The notes under the pieces were generated by a model. It was given only the letters and a program-made list of their open reading frames with translations, had not been told where the DNA came from and ran no database searches. Positions 1 to 10,100 of a DNA stretch of 64,000 nucleotides are shown in pieces. How positions within the stretch are numbered: position 1 is the stretch's first letter; each line of letters opens with the position of its first letter. The DNA is from Epiperipatus broadwayi. Taxonomy: Eukaryota; Onychophora; Udeonychophora; Euonychophora; Peripatidae. The translations under genes were made by a program, and so were the position numbers. The DNA is taken from positions 4,748,392 to 4,812,391 of the forward strand of contig JAQFVV010000032.1 in NCBI GenBank assembly GCA_028023455.1, in the 5' to 3' direction.

Positions 1-593
1 AGGCTTATTATATACCTATATCAATACATGTAATATATAGGGTATATGAGCACAGACTTTCACATGACCCACCACTCTCCACTCTATCTCATAACACTGA
101 TACACTTGAACACTTATATGTTGAAAAGATAAATAATCACCAATATAAGTATTTCATGCTAAATCAGCAATCATCAGTTGATTCAGATTATCATCTCTAC
201 ACATGTATGCAATAAGTGCTCAGATATATATTAAGATAGCCAATCTTCATACTTTAATGGATAGGCTTCAATCCACTCCAACTCTTCAACCATCCAACCA
301 ATTGAAAATTTGATGATGGAATGCTCAAAGGCCACCCTGAGGCTGAGATTCTCATCACACCCATGTCGACCTAAAGTTGATCTGCCTAATGTACAGGACA
401 TAATTCATTTAATACATGTACAAGGAATGGGCAGTCAATTATAGTAATTTAAATACAAGTATTTTTTATGTACCTGGAATCTAGATGTAATATATGGGAT
501 TTGAACACATACTTTCAAGCTGCCTTCAGCCATCTACTCTATCTCATACAATCAATCTATATAATCACACACATGTGCAAAAGTTAAAGGATT
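1..593 (-). mobile_element. Retrozyme-like repeat, about 1.3 tandem units
   Basis: Read on the minus strand, one unit of about 450 bases runs from near 592 to 144. A second, incomplete unit runs from 143 to the window edge. The junction between them falls exactly at the predicted cleavage site of a hammerhead motif. About 110 bases into each unit is a tRNA B-box-like stretch (GTTCAAATCCC in the unit near 510), preceded by A-box-like sequence (GAGATAGAGTAG, TGGCTGAAGG). Related units occur at 6143-7165, 33722-34030 and 42285-42471. Tandem units separated by self-cleaving ribozymes are typical of animal retrozymes and of hammerhead-bearing SINE-like repeats such as schistosome Sm-alpha. There is no coding sequence. 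Assignment to those known groups is inference from architecture. Confidence 0.6.
138..182 (-). ncRNA. Hammerhead ribozyme motif, type I, short stem III
   Basis: On the minus strand the conserved core CTGATGA (177-171) is followed by a stem II hairpin (170-156, TGCT/AGCA with a U-U mismatch at its base), then GAAA (155-152). Next comes a very short stem III, AUA/UAU with a 2-base loop (152-145). The cleavage triplet is AUA, with cleavage predicted between 144 and 143. The five bases after it, UUGGU (143-139), pair with AUCAA (182-178) immediately before the core to form stem I. One of these pairs is G-U where the copy at 42.4 kb has G-C, and another is G-C where that copy has G-U. The fold was drawn by hand. 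The U-U mismatch may weaken activity. Confidence 0.6.
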
Positions 594-1396
594 TCATATA
601 TATAAATATATATTGTACCGGTAAAAATCACCATGCTTAATCACCCACAGTAATCCGAATTCAAACCCAGTCCACATCTAGGAATAAATTCCAAAATGCA
701 AACTAAATTCAAACCCAAACCCTGGCATGACCCACCGATGACAACATTACAATGGTACGGGGTTTTCCCTTTACTAGCTCATCGAAAAACACAGACTAAA
801 TTACCTACAAACAGCTATTTCATAGATATCTTATATTTGGGATTTTGGTACGGCTAATAATTTGATGTATATATTTAAGTTGTCAATACAGACAGCAGGT
901 GATTAACTAGATTTCGAGAGTAAAAATGCAAGAGAGACAAAATTAGATTAGATAATTTAATTAATAAATTATGGAAAGCATTGAATAATATCATTTACAG
1001 GTACGGTAAAACTTTCATATGTATTTTATAATAAATTGCTGCTAGTCATTAATAATCGGTTTAGACTGCTTAACAAAACTCATGCCAATATTTATGTGTT
1101 TAAATGGTTGTACAGGTTGATATGAGAATCAGAGTAAATGGAGCACTTAAAAGATTTAACTGCTAGTTTATATTAACTTGTTTTATTTTAATAGATTCAA
1201 ACCATTGCGTATACGGATAAATGTGAGGCGGTTTTATATAAAAATATAATATATAATACTGATGTACTGATGGTTGCAGGGATTAAGGTATACTACAAAT
1301 AATAACTTGCGGTGCATTGACAGAATACCGGGCGGCTTGTACTTTGACAAGTCTTAATGCCCCCAAGTAGATCCGGGACACTACAACCAGCCGGGC

Positions 1397-1579
1397 TCAT
1401 TTTCGAACCCCAGTGATCCAAGAGATTACCTGGAGAAGAATTTCTTTCTCTCCATGTGGTAGTAAAACGAGAAGCCAACTTAGGCGAAGGTAAAGGCATT
1501 GCCACAGTAACATCGAGGAAGAGTGGTCGGAAGTGGATTTTAAAACGAAATTATATAAAACCTTTTCTCTCCGAAACAT
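1397..1579 (-). other. Conserved 60-codon ORF in GC-richer block of left arm
   Basis: This open frame starts MFRREKVLYN. Its counterpart in the right arm (13381-13563, plus) differs at 2 of 60 residues. A second overlapping frame (about 1293-1505) is also open in both arms, so coding status is unclear. The block contains a splice-donor-like CAG/GTAATC in the sense direction (near 1430) and has far higher GC than its surroundings. It might be a captured exon or promoter-proximal region, or simply a non-coding part of a transposon. I recognise no protein family. Confidence 0.25.
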
Positions 1580-2316
1580 TTTCTACGCAACAGTCCGATA
1601 TAACTATTCAATAAAACTGGCGAAATCAAACGATCGCAAAAGTAATAATTAATTAATTTCACTCTGAAACCCATAACTCCCCAGATTGTTCGGAAGGTAA
1701 TAATAGCAAAAATATTCACTTATTATTCTTACTCCGTAATAATATATAAAAAATTATAATAAAATTTTAGACTATTTTACGTATTGAGATTTGGAGTATA
1801 GATTAAAATATTATAACGAAGTAAAAGAAACAATAAAATACTTGAATATTTCTCAACTCAACATAAACGAAACAATTTTTAGTTCGATAAAAGAAAATTA
1901 CTTTTAAAATGAATATAATAAATATTATGAGATAAACTTTACTGACTTTAATTAGAGTTGAGAAATATTATTATTGGCATCGTTTTGTTTGTAAAATAAG
2001 TAATAGTAAAAATATAAATGTATTCACAAATGGATTATTAGTAGGCACAAATATTAATAATTATCATTTAAAGACTAGAGCACAGAAATATTAGAGAAGG
2101 AGTTTACTGACTGGTTGTAGTGTAACATTTTCAAATGGAAAACAAGAAATTTACATGCAATTAATTAGGTTAACAGATTAAATATAAAATTATTACTGAG
2201 AGGAAAGTTAAAAAGTTCATGTAACAAAAGTTACCATTCTTTCTTCGTCCGGCTTTTCTTCTTGCGGTGATATGTATGAAGAACGTAGGCGCGCATTTTG
2301 AATTTCTTAGAAAGGC

Positions 2317-2544
2317 ATGGTTAATTTAAATGTTGGAATTTGGAAGACTGGAAGCACGGAAAACATTACAGATCAGCGGTACGAAAGATTTAAATTGGCA
2401 GAACAGGAATCAGCTTCTTGGACTTTAGCCCATCATTATTGCAGTTTACCAGGCAACTTCTTAATAACGGTTGAAGTGATTTCTCTGGAACAACTACTTT
2501 GCTGTAGCTTGAGACGATCTAAGCACAGCCAAGTCAAAAGTTAG
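2317..2544 (+). other. Conserved 75-codon ORF in left arm
   Basis: This frame begins MVNLNVGIWKTGSTENITDQ and ends SQVKS followed by a stop. Its copy in the right arm (12641-12414, minus) differs at one residue (Thr to Met). It points inward, whereas the ORF at 1397-1579 points outward. The region 2225-2665 is GC-richer than its flanks. No motif, signal peptide or membrane segment is evident. The near-identity may only reflect recent duplication of the whole arm, because non-coding parts are similarly conserved. Confidence 0.25.
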
Positions 2545-3295
2545 AGTGTCTATATTATATTTAAGATGGCTACGGTTGACCTTTCTGCCTAGTTTTAGTT
2601 CATGACTCCGCCTCCTCTGATTTTCCGTCCTCCAGCAATATCTAATTTTGACTATACAATAGCATTTGCCTTTCTTGATAAGAGTTCTATGTTCGGTTTT
2701 CATTTATTTTTAAATTTAATACATGATTCTAAATTGATAAAACAATTACATCGGAATTCGTGAATACAAAAATATAAATTCATTACGTTAATTCATCGAA
2801 GTACAAATTAATTATTCTATATATTTGTACAAGTAAGATTTTGATTAAAAATACTGATCAAAGGAATGTGACTTTTGATCAGCATTTTTAAATGACTTTG
2901 TATAATTTGCAAAATTAAAATTTAAAGAAAATATACATGCAATTGAAACTTTTAAATTGAGCTAATATAAATCCACAAACCACACACACACGAATGTTAT
3001 TTATCATGATTTGTGACATTTATACACATACTCTTTACATTAAATTCTTTTTAAACAAACACAAAATAAATAACTTAAAATTTATGTGGCTGGGAATAGA
3101 AAAAGTCTCATTGTGGGTAAATAGTGGTTTAGAATTACCGTTCTTAAATGACAACCATGAAACTAAGATCGATTCTTCGATCTGTCTGTTTCAATATATA
3201 TATATAAAACCAAAACTGTCTAATACTATACTAGCAAAAAATAAAATGCAAAACCATAAAACAATACAGTACTAGATTAAATTCAAAATTTTACC

Positions 3296-3354
3296 AAAAT
3301 CCTTACACAACCATGGTTTCATCTACTACAAATAGACCTTCTCAAGTGAAAATC
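3296..3354 (-). ncRNA. Possible decayed hammerhead in Penelope-like 3' region
   Basis: Just downstream of the Penelope-like stop codon, the minus strand reads CAC-TTGAGAA-G-GTCTA(7-base loop)TAGAT-GAA-ACC-AT-GGT-T-GTG. This can be drawn as a type I hammerhead. Stem I is CAC/GUG and continues past one mismatch. Stem II is GUCUA/UAGAU. Stem III is ACC/GGU with a 2-base loop. The core TTGAGAA departs from CTGANGA at two positions, both transitions, and there is an extra G before stem II, so it would be inactive. Penelope-like elements are known to carry hammerheads, which raises the prior. The match remains weak. Confidence 0.3.
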
Positions 3355-3366
3355 AACCTAAAGGAA

Positions 3367-3369
<3 letters not shown>

Positions 3370-3411
<42 letters not shown>
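3370..3411. repeat. TA microsatellite in the Penelope-like 3' UTR
   Basis: About 20 uninterrupted TA units lie just downstream of the Penelope-like stop codon. It is one of several such arrays in the window. Confidence 0.95.
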
Positions 3412-3412
<1 letters not shown>

Positions 3413-3434
3413 AACAAACAAACCTTCCCATAAT

Positions 3435-5828
3435 TCATTTCAAACTCCACCTTCCCTTAATATCAAAAGAAGTCTTCATAAGATTGATAGCCTCAGAATA
3501 AAGGAGTTTTATCATCAAAGTTTCCTTTATTCTTCTTTTTAACTCATTCTTTTCATAAAAAATAACTGAAGCATTGTCAAACAATATTCTATGACCTGTA
3601 TTCAATTCATGAATATATAAAGCTGAGTTAAGATAGCTATGTTTAACTCTACTTATATGAACCTTAACCCTTTCATTAAGGCTAAATTTACTCTGGCCTA
3701 CATAAAATTTACCACAACTACATGGAATTTTATAAACAATACCAGGAATAGACCTACTATCAATAGACTGCTTTGAACCATTAAGTAATGAATTCAAATC
3801 AGAACCTTTCCTCCATGCAACCTTCTTTCCACCTAACAAATGACTATTCCTATAAACCAAATTATAAATTGATGCTTTAAATGGTAAAGACATATAATCA
3901 TCATCCTTACCAACAAAATTCTTATCATCCAAATCACGACTATAAACATTATTATTAAATACCACTTTTTTAATAAAATCATGACTATAACCCAATTCTA
4001 CATATTCAGCAGCAAATTGGCTTTTTTGAATATCAGCATCATTATTAAAATTATTAAGCCTTTTATTCCGACAACAAAAATTCAACAAAGACATTTTTTT
4101 ATGTATAAAAGGCTGATAACTATCAGGCCTAATCATATTTCTCAAATTTTTAGGTTTTATAAAATGACTACAAAACAAAACATCATTAACCTTCTCAACA
4201 TTTAAATCTAAAAACTTTAATTTTACAAAATCAAAACCACCACCCTCAATTGTAAACTTAATACTAGAATCAAAACCATTCAATCCACATAAAAACTCTT
4301 CTAATTTCTCTTTCTGAATAACAAACAATCATCAACATACCTAACAAATAATTTAATAGAACATGAAAACATATTAATAATACTACACTCCAAATAATCA
4401 ATATAGACAGCACACATCAATGGAGAAATGACATAACCAATAACCCAACCTTCTCTAATCTTATAAAACACATCATTAGACATAAAATACATTGAATCCT
4501 CTAACAGCAAAAGCAAATCATGAAAAACCTTAATCTTATCTGCAGAAAAACATTCTAATTTTTTTTAAAATTGAAAGAAAAACATCAATACTTTTTAATC
4601 TATTAACCGATTGGTACATATTTTCAATGTCTAAACTACCAAAAACACAATCATCATCCAAAACAAAACCATTTATTTTCTTAAAAGCTTCAAAGGAAGA
4701 AGAAACACAAAATTGACCCAGTTTTATATAATCCTTAAAATATCTTATAATAAATTTTGATATTTTATCAACAATTCCTCCTGTAAAATCAAAAATACAT
4801 CTCAAAGGAAAATTATCTTTATGAGACTTCAAATTAAAGAAAACCTTTGGAGCCACAAAATCACTAGGGTAATAATTTAAATAAGTAGCTCTATCAAAAA
4901 TCATTTTATTTTCCATAACTTTCATAATCTTAATTAATTTAGATTTTATTTTTTTACCAGGATCAGAATCTAAAATAACATATTTTCCATTATTTAATTC
5001 TAAAGAAACTTTACTTTTAAAATCAATATTATTTAACAATACAAACCGGCCACCTTTATCTTCTTTTAATAATACAACATCATTGGCTTTCAATCTTTTT
5101 TTAACAAAACTAATTTCCTTAGGGGCAAAAACAAATTTTTCTCTTTTAAGTAATTGACTATTCAAAATAACCTGTAAAGACATTTTATTTTCATCAGAAA
5201 TATTACTATTACTTTCAATTGCAGAAACAAAATCAAAAATTAAACTTCTATTAGCAAACGGAACAAAGCCAGGACCCTTAGCTAAAATAGCCAAATCAGA
5301 TACATTCAAAATATAATTTGACAAATTTAAAACAGATGAAGCATCAGGCCTATTTTTATAAGACCCAAATCTAAACTCTTTTCCTTTCACAAAACTTTTA
5401 TTTTCAGCCTTTCCAATCAACCATTTAAATTTCTTGAAATACTTATTATTATAAGTGATTTCACACTTACTCCTAAACCACTTTAAAAAAGAATTTAAAA
5501 CAGAATAATTAAAATTCCTTCTAAAATCCAACTTTCTTCTAAACATTTTATAACTATCAATTAAATTAGATAAACTACTCATAATCTGTATAATAAATTG
5601 TTTAAGAATAAATCTTTTAAAATTTAGAATAAAATCACAATTAGAAAATAAAACCAATTTCCTATCCAATTTAATATTACATGAATTAGGAAACACATTG
5701 CAAAACCTACAAGACTTAAGAAAATTAACCTGAGCCTTTAATGATTCAATTCTATTAGACATATTAATTAACTTTTTTATTTCTAAAATTTCTACACAAG
5801 AAAAATTATCATACAAAATCTGCCACAT
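3435..5828 (-). pseudogene. Penelope-like reverse transcriptase/GIY-YIG endonuclease, two frameshifts
   Basis: Three open pieces in different frames (5828-4536, 4516-4301, 4328-3435) together make about 800 codons, close to a full-length Penelope-like protein. Piece 1 (430 aa) has a Cys cluster at residues 40-50, the family's GPxFVP (185-190) and DKG (257-259) motifs, PLRCIFDFTGG (341-351), and motif A SLDIENMY (398-405). Piece 2 contains the catalytic YVDD. Piece 3 (297 aa) carries the GIY-YIG nuclease: GIVYK (196-200), CSCGKFYVG (203-211), Arg220, His224 and the candidate metal-binding Glu269. The element would nick DNA and copy its RNA at the target. Frameshifts near 4520 and 4310 suggest it is dead, unless they are assembly errors in A/T runs. 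Codon use is extremely AT-rich, like the surroundings. Confidence 0.9.
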
Positions 5829-6135
5829 ACTGAAAGAAAATTAATAACTATACAAAACAAAATAATACAAATAATACAAACAAATAATACAAAATAACAC
5901 AAATACACAAAACAAAGCAAATAAAATATAAAATTCACTAAACTATAAAACACTATTCAAAATATTCAATAGTATACCTAATTAGAAAACCAAAACTGCC
6001 TAACACTATAATTATCTAATAAAACCACATACTAAAAGAAAATTAATAACTATACAAATACAAACAAATAATAAGTAATAAACAAAAAATAAAATAAAAA
6101 ATTAGTAATACAAATACACAAAACAAATAATATAT
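5823..6135 (-). repeat. Leader repeat and internally deleted tandem copy of the Penelope-like element
   Basis: The minus strand contains a leader ending in TTTCTTTTAG/TATGTGG near 6030. It is joined at once to the element's 3' terminus (GTTTTGGTTTTC near 5990). The leader then recurs, ending TTTCTTTCAG/TATGTGG at 5826 where the long ORF begins. The first copy is therefore the element with its coding region removed. The pyrimidine-rich stretch followed by AG resembles a 3' splice site. Introns are known in Penelope-like elements, but no 5' donor was identified here. Confidence 0.65.
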
Positions 6136-6142
6136 ATATATT

Positions 6143-7165
6143 ATGCTAAACCAGCACTTATCAGTTGGTCCAGATCATCATCTACCACACACATATATAA
6201 TCAGTGCTCCGTTTATATTAAGATAGCAAATCTTCACGATTTAATGGACAGGTTTCTATCTACTCTATTCTCCAACTCTTCAGCCATTAATACCATTAAA
6301 ATTTTGGTGATAGAATGCCAAATCCCTTATTAATGCCAATATTATTGTCATGCCCATGCTGACCTTAAGTCACTCTGACCCATCATGTATAGGACCTTGT
6401 CCATTTAAATATATAGAAGAGGGAGGGCAGGATACAGATTAAATTTGTAATAATTTAAATACAAATAAATTTTACATACCTGGACTGTAGATGTAATATA
6501 GGGGATTTTCAAGCTCCGTTCAGCCGTCCACCCTACCTAATATAATCGATACATATGACCACATACATGTGAAAAAGGTAAATGATTTCCAATGTATGTA
6601 TTTATCTTTTTCACATATATGTGGTCTTGTATATCGGCTATAATAAGATAGAGTGAATGGCTGAAGGGAATTTAAAAGTCTGTGTTCAAATCCCCTATAT
6701 TATATCTAGACTCTAGGTATGTAAAATATAATTTTATTTAAATTATTACAAATTTAGCCTGTATCCTGTCCATCTCTCTTCTGCGTATTTAAATAAACAC
6801 GGTACTATACAAGAGGGACCAGAATGACTTAAGGTCAACATGAGCATGACAATAATATTGGCAGTAACAAGGGATTCCATCACGATGGTATGGATGGCTG
6901 AAGAGTTGGAGGATGGAATAGATTGAAGCCTGTTCATTAAAGGATAAAGATTTGCTATCTTGATATAAACCGAACACTGATTATATATGTGCATGGGAAA
7001 TGCTAATCTGGACCAACTGATGAATGCTGGTTTAGCACGAAATACGAATTTATATTTTTCATATCTGTGTGGTTACGTGTATCGGTTGTATGAGGTAGAG
7101 TGATATGGCTGAAGGGAGCTTGAAAGTCTGTATTCAAATCCCCTATAACAGGTGGCGTAATTTCA
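6143..7165. mobile_element. Inverted pair of retrozyme-like units
   Basis: One unit on the minus strand (about 6588-6143) and one on the plus strand (about 6605-7054) face away from a 28-base spacer at 6577-6604. They form an imperfect palindrome with arms of roughly 430 bases. Both contain the tRNA B-box-like segment (in the right unit GTTCAAATCCCC near 6692). The right unit is followed by the start of a further unit (7055-7165) with another B-box-like TTCAAATCCC. The left hammerhead is damaged: its core reads CTGATAA and its GAAA is lost at a TA-rich junction with the Penelope-like element. A transcript across both arms could fold into a long double strand. Confidence 0.6.
7012..7054 (+). 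ncRNA. Hammerhead motif with deleted stem I strand
   Basis: On the plus strand ACCAA (7012-7016) precedes the core CTGATGA (7017-7023). A stem II hairpin follows (7024-7038, TGCT/AGCA with an A-C mismatch at its base), then GAAA (7039-7042), AUA/UAU stem III with a 6-base loop, and the triplet ending at A7054. The sequence after the cleavage point lacks the UUGGU strand and about 10 more bases found in other copies. Stem I therefore cannot form normally and this copy is probably inactive. Confidence 0.45.
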
Positions 7166-10100
7166 TTCTCTCATACATTTTTATAAATTTTCAATAGTTG
7201 TGAAGCATTTGAAATCCATTCATTTTAAAATTACAAGGAAGGTTTTTAATTGCATCAACCTCAATAAATATCTGTACAAAATTAAAGTGCTTACATCATT
7301 AACAATATTGTCTGAATTCTTGTATCATTATTTTAAAATTGAACAAAAGTCTCTCCCATATATTTAGAATATCGCAATTATTTTATTTTAGTCCAGTATA
7401 TTACTTTGAACTTTTAAAAAAAGTTTTAAGGTAAAAATTACGCCGTAAATGACTATTTTCATCAATTCATTCTTAAATAATTTTGTAAAGTACTGAACTT
7501 TTATCTTTATATTTTTATATTGTTTTATCAGGCTTTGATTCATTTTATTATTTATTCATAGCTATAACTTGTTTTCAAATTCATCTTGCGAGAAACTTGG
7601 AAATAATGCCAAGCAGTTTTAAATAAGTTTTTAGATAACTAACTCAATTAATCAGTGGTTAGCAGATGGATATCTCAATAATTTTAGCTAGTGGACAAAT
7701 TACAAAAGGAAACCTTATATTCCTTTCACCCAGCAAGATTGATGAGAAATAGTTTTTTTTTCTTTACTGCTTCTTTTTTAGGTAGTTTTTAAAAGATATT
7801 AATTTATCTTACTATATTTATGTGTGGGTAAACACAAGCATCACCTGATATTCCAAGATTGAAGTTTGACGTTCTTTCTCTGTTTTTGTAATAGTCGAAA
7901 TTTTAACGAAAATGGTAAATAAAATAACCAATATTTATCAAAAGAGAAAATAAACTGTATAAATTGTCAGAGAATTAACAACATTTTTTTACTTGAAATG
8001 TGAATGTATATTATAACTAAATCATTGAGGTTGGAGGAGATCGTTCGGTTGAGAAAAGTGCGTTCGCTTCAAATACGTTTACTATTAAACGCAATCCTTA
8101 TAAAAGTAAAAATTAAAATAAAGTTACATCTATTTTATCCATTTTAAAACAATAGCAATAACTACTCTACAATCTACAGGGTTAATACATCAATAATCAT
8201 GATGATAATATTTCAGGATGCTCGAATAGATTTTATTAGCATAATCTCTAGATATTCTTATATTTTACACCAAATGTATTTAATGTGTACGATGGTAAAA
8301 TTTTATTCTAATATTAATGAATAAATGTATCTGTTTAAGGCTAGTAAACTAACTCTCCTCATATTACATATAATTTAAGGCAATTAATTATCCCAGGTTT
8401 CTTATTGCATTATAGATGATTATTTCTAAAAAATTAGGACTCTTATAAACTTTTAAAACATTCTGTCCTTGATATGATTAAGATATCAAAGAGATTTTGT
8501 TGTACCTTATTATACCTCATTAAATGATAAGTATTTTAAAATGGAAAATGCAAACGGCCGCAAATAAATTAAATAAAAAAAATTTTAACCAGAATAAGTG
8601 TGACCAAATTGTATAAAAGTCTATAGATAATGATGATGACTTTATTAATGACAAACAACGTATAATCAATAATAACAATTTATTAATCATAAAACATTAT
8701 ATCAAAAATATTTAACAACAAACATAATTATAACAATAGAAGTTCTCTAAACATTACCAAATAATATTGCTCTATTTTATTTACTCAATATTTTAATGCT
8801 GGGTTATGACTACCTGTTTTATCACAAAAATGATTCAAACAAAGACTCTGTAGAAGAGGATTGTACAATATCCATTCAAAGTCTGAACACTAATTACAGA
8901 TAGGTCTAGGAATGTTTTGTAGCACTCTTTAATATATTGATAATAAAGATTCGAAAGATAACCTCTATTCTAAGTATCAGTTGGATTGTTTAACTCTTTT
9001 TGAAACAAGTCAACGGTTTATCTAACCATAGTATGATTGTTATTAAAATCCATAAATTAATAACTATGACAATTTTAAGCTGAATGGTAATCACTTATTA
9101 TGCTTTTTAAACTTTAAATATTTTGTTAGGAATCTGAGTTCATTAACTAATAATGTTTGCATATATCACTGCCACAAGAGTGTTTACTATACTGAATGGA
9201 ATTTTCTAGATCACTTGAACATTTCCTGGTTTAAATGGAAAAACAACTTTTATGTGTTTTTATCCTTCGTTGATTACAAATACCTGGGCTGCAAAAGATG
9301 AGAGATTGCTTCCAAGAATAAATAAAACAAATAAAATAATATTAACATCTTGTATATTAACTTAGTGCTTAGTACAACATATCTTCAATACTAGTAATGT
9401 AATAACCTATATCTTCATTATACCAGTATTTTCATGAGAACTTTATTTAAATTGTAACACGAACATTTAAAAATTCAAACAAATCAATAAAATTAGCTAT
9501 ATAATCTCTGTAAATGGATAATCCATACTATTGAATAAAGATTTGAGATTTTAGTCAGGCACATTTTAAAATTCCAATCATATCTAAATATTATTGGAGT
9601 TGTACTACTAATAAATTTACAAATATATAAGTAATACTTAATCCAGATTATTATATAGTAAATTCCTTCATTGGTTCAGATATAAAACCAAGATTCAATA
9701 ATATAATTTTCCCAAAACTTTGAACAAATCACAATTATTATTTATATTCTAACAGATATAGTCACAGAATTTATCTATTTATAAATATTGACTTTCATAA
9801 TTTGTAATGACTTGATTGTTTTAGGAAATATGAATTGCTAATTGATTTAAAACCATAATCCTTTGGCTGAGACTATACTCATAGTATTATTCAGATTGAA
9901 AGGTAAATTTTAATCCACCAGTTGTAGCAATATATGATATCCAAAGATGTAAGTAAGATTTTACACATATGACAAAAGAATTTTCAATAATCCATAGGTT
10001 CAAGTGATTTGATGACTTTAGCTATAGTTCAGGTCATTCAATAGATTATGAGACCAATAAAAATAATAAGTAATTTATTGACTCAAATTTGAATTAATAA

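Larger units (their letters stand above)
611..3209. repeat. Left arm of a 2.6-kb inverted repeat
   Basis: This segment is the reverse complement of 11750-14353. By eye the arms differ at only a few positions per hundred, including across AT-rich non-coding parts. The outer end begins TTGTACCGGTAAAAA (near 614) and its mirror ends TTTTTACCGGTACAA (near 14347). The inner ends both stop in a TA-rich microsatellite next to TTTCAATATATA. The arm has two GC-richer blocks (about 1290-1580 and 2225-2665) in otherwise very AT-rich DNA. I recognise no transposase or reverse transcriptase in it. It could be the terminal inverted repeat of a large DNA element, one of two oppositely oriented copies of an unknown repeat, or an inverted segmental duplication. 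Confidence 0.85.
3207..6135 (-). mobile_element. Penelope-like element (GIY-YIG-containing) with a partial tandem copy
   Basis: The minus-strand coding region at 5828-3435 has the domain order of an endonuclease-bearing Penelope-like element: reverse transcriptase followed by GIY-YIG nuclease. Upstream, at 5990-6135, lies a partial second copy in which the 5' leader is joined directly to the element's 3' end. The 3'-end motif AAAACCAAAACTG recurs at about 3207 and 5990. The leader motif CACATACTRAAAGAAAATTA recurs at about 5826 and 6030. Tandem, partly truncated copies (pseudo-LTRs) are a known habit of Penelope-like elements. The 3' end abuts the inner edge of the left inverted-repeat arm through a TA microsatellite. 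Confidence 0.85.

Noticed and set aside
2848-2891. Short hairpin around TACTGATCAAA/TTTGATCAGCA in the left arm as a ribozyme or terminator
   Set aside because: It is a simple AT-rich hairpin with no catalytic core. It is duplicated only because the whole arm is duplicated.
3313-3501. Short plus-strand frame with Ile-Tyr repeat
   Set aside because: It is a translation of the TA microsatellite in the Penelope-like 3' UTR, opposite the real reading direction.
5195-5225. CTGATGA on the minus strand near 5205 as a hammerhead core
   Set aside because: It lies in the Penelope-like coding frame with no stem II, and no GAAA at the required distance.
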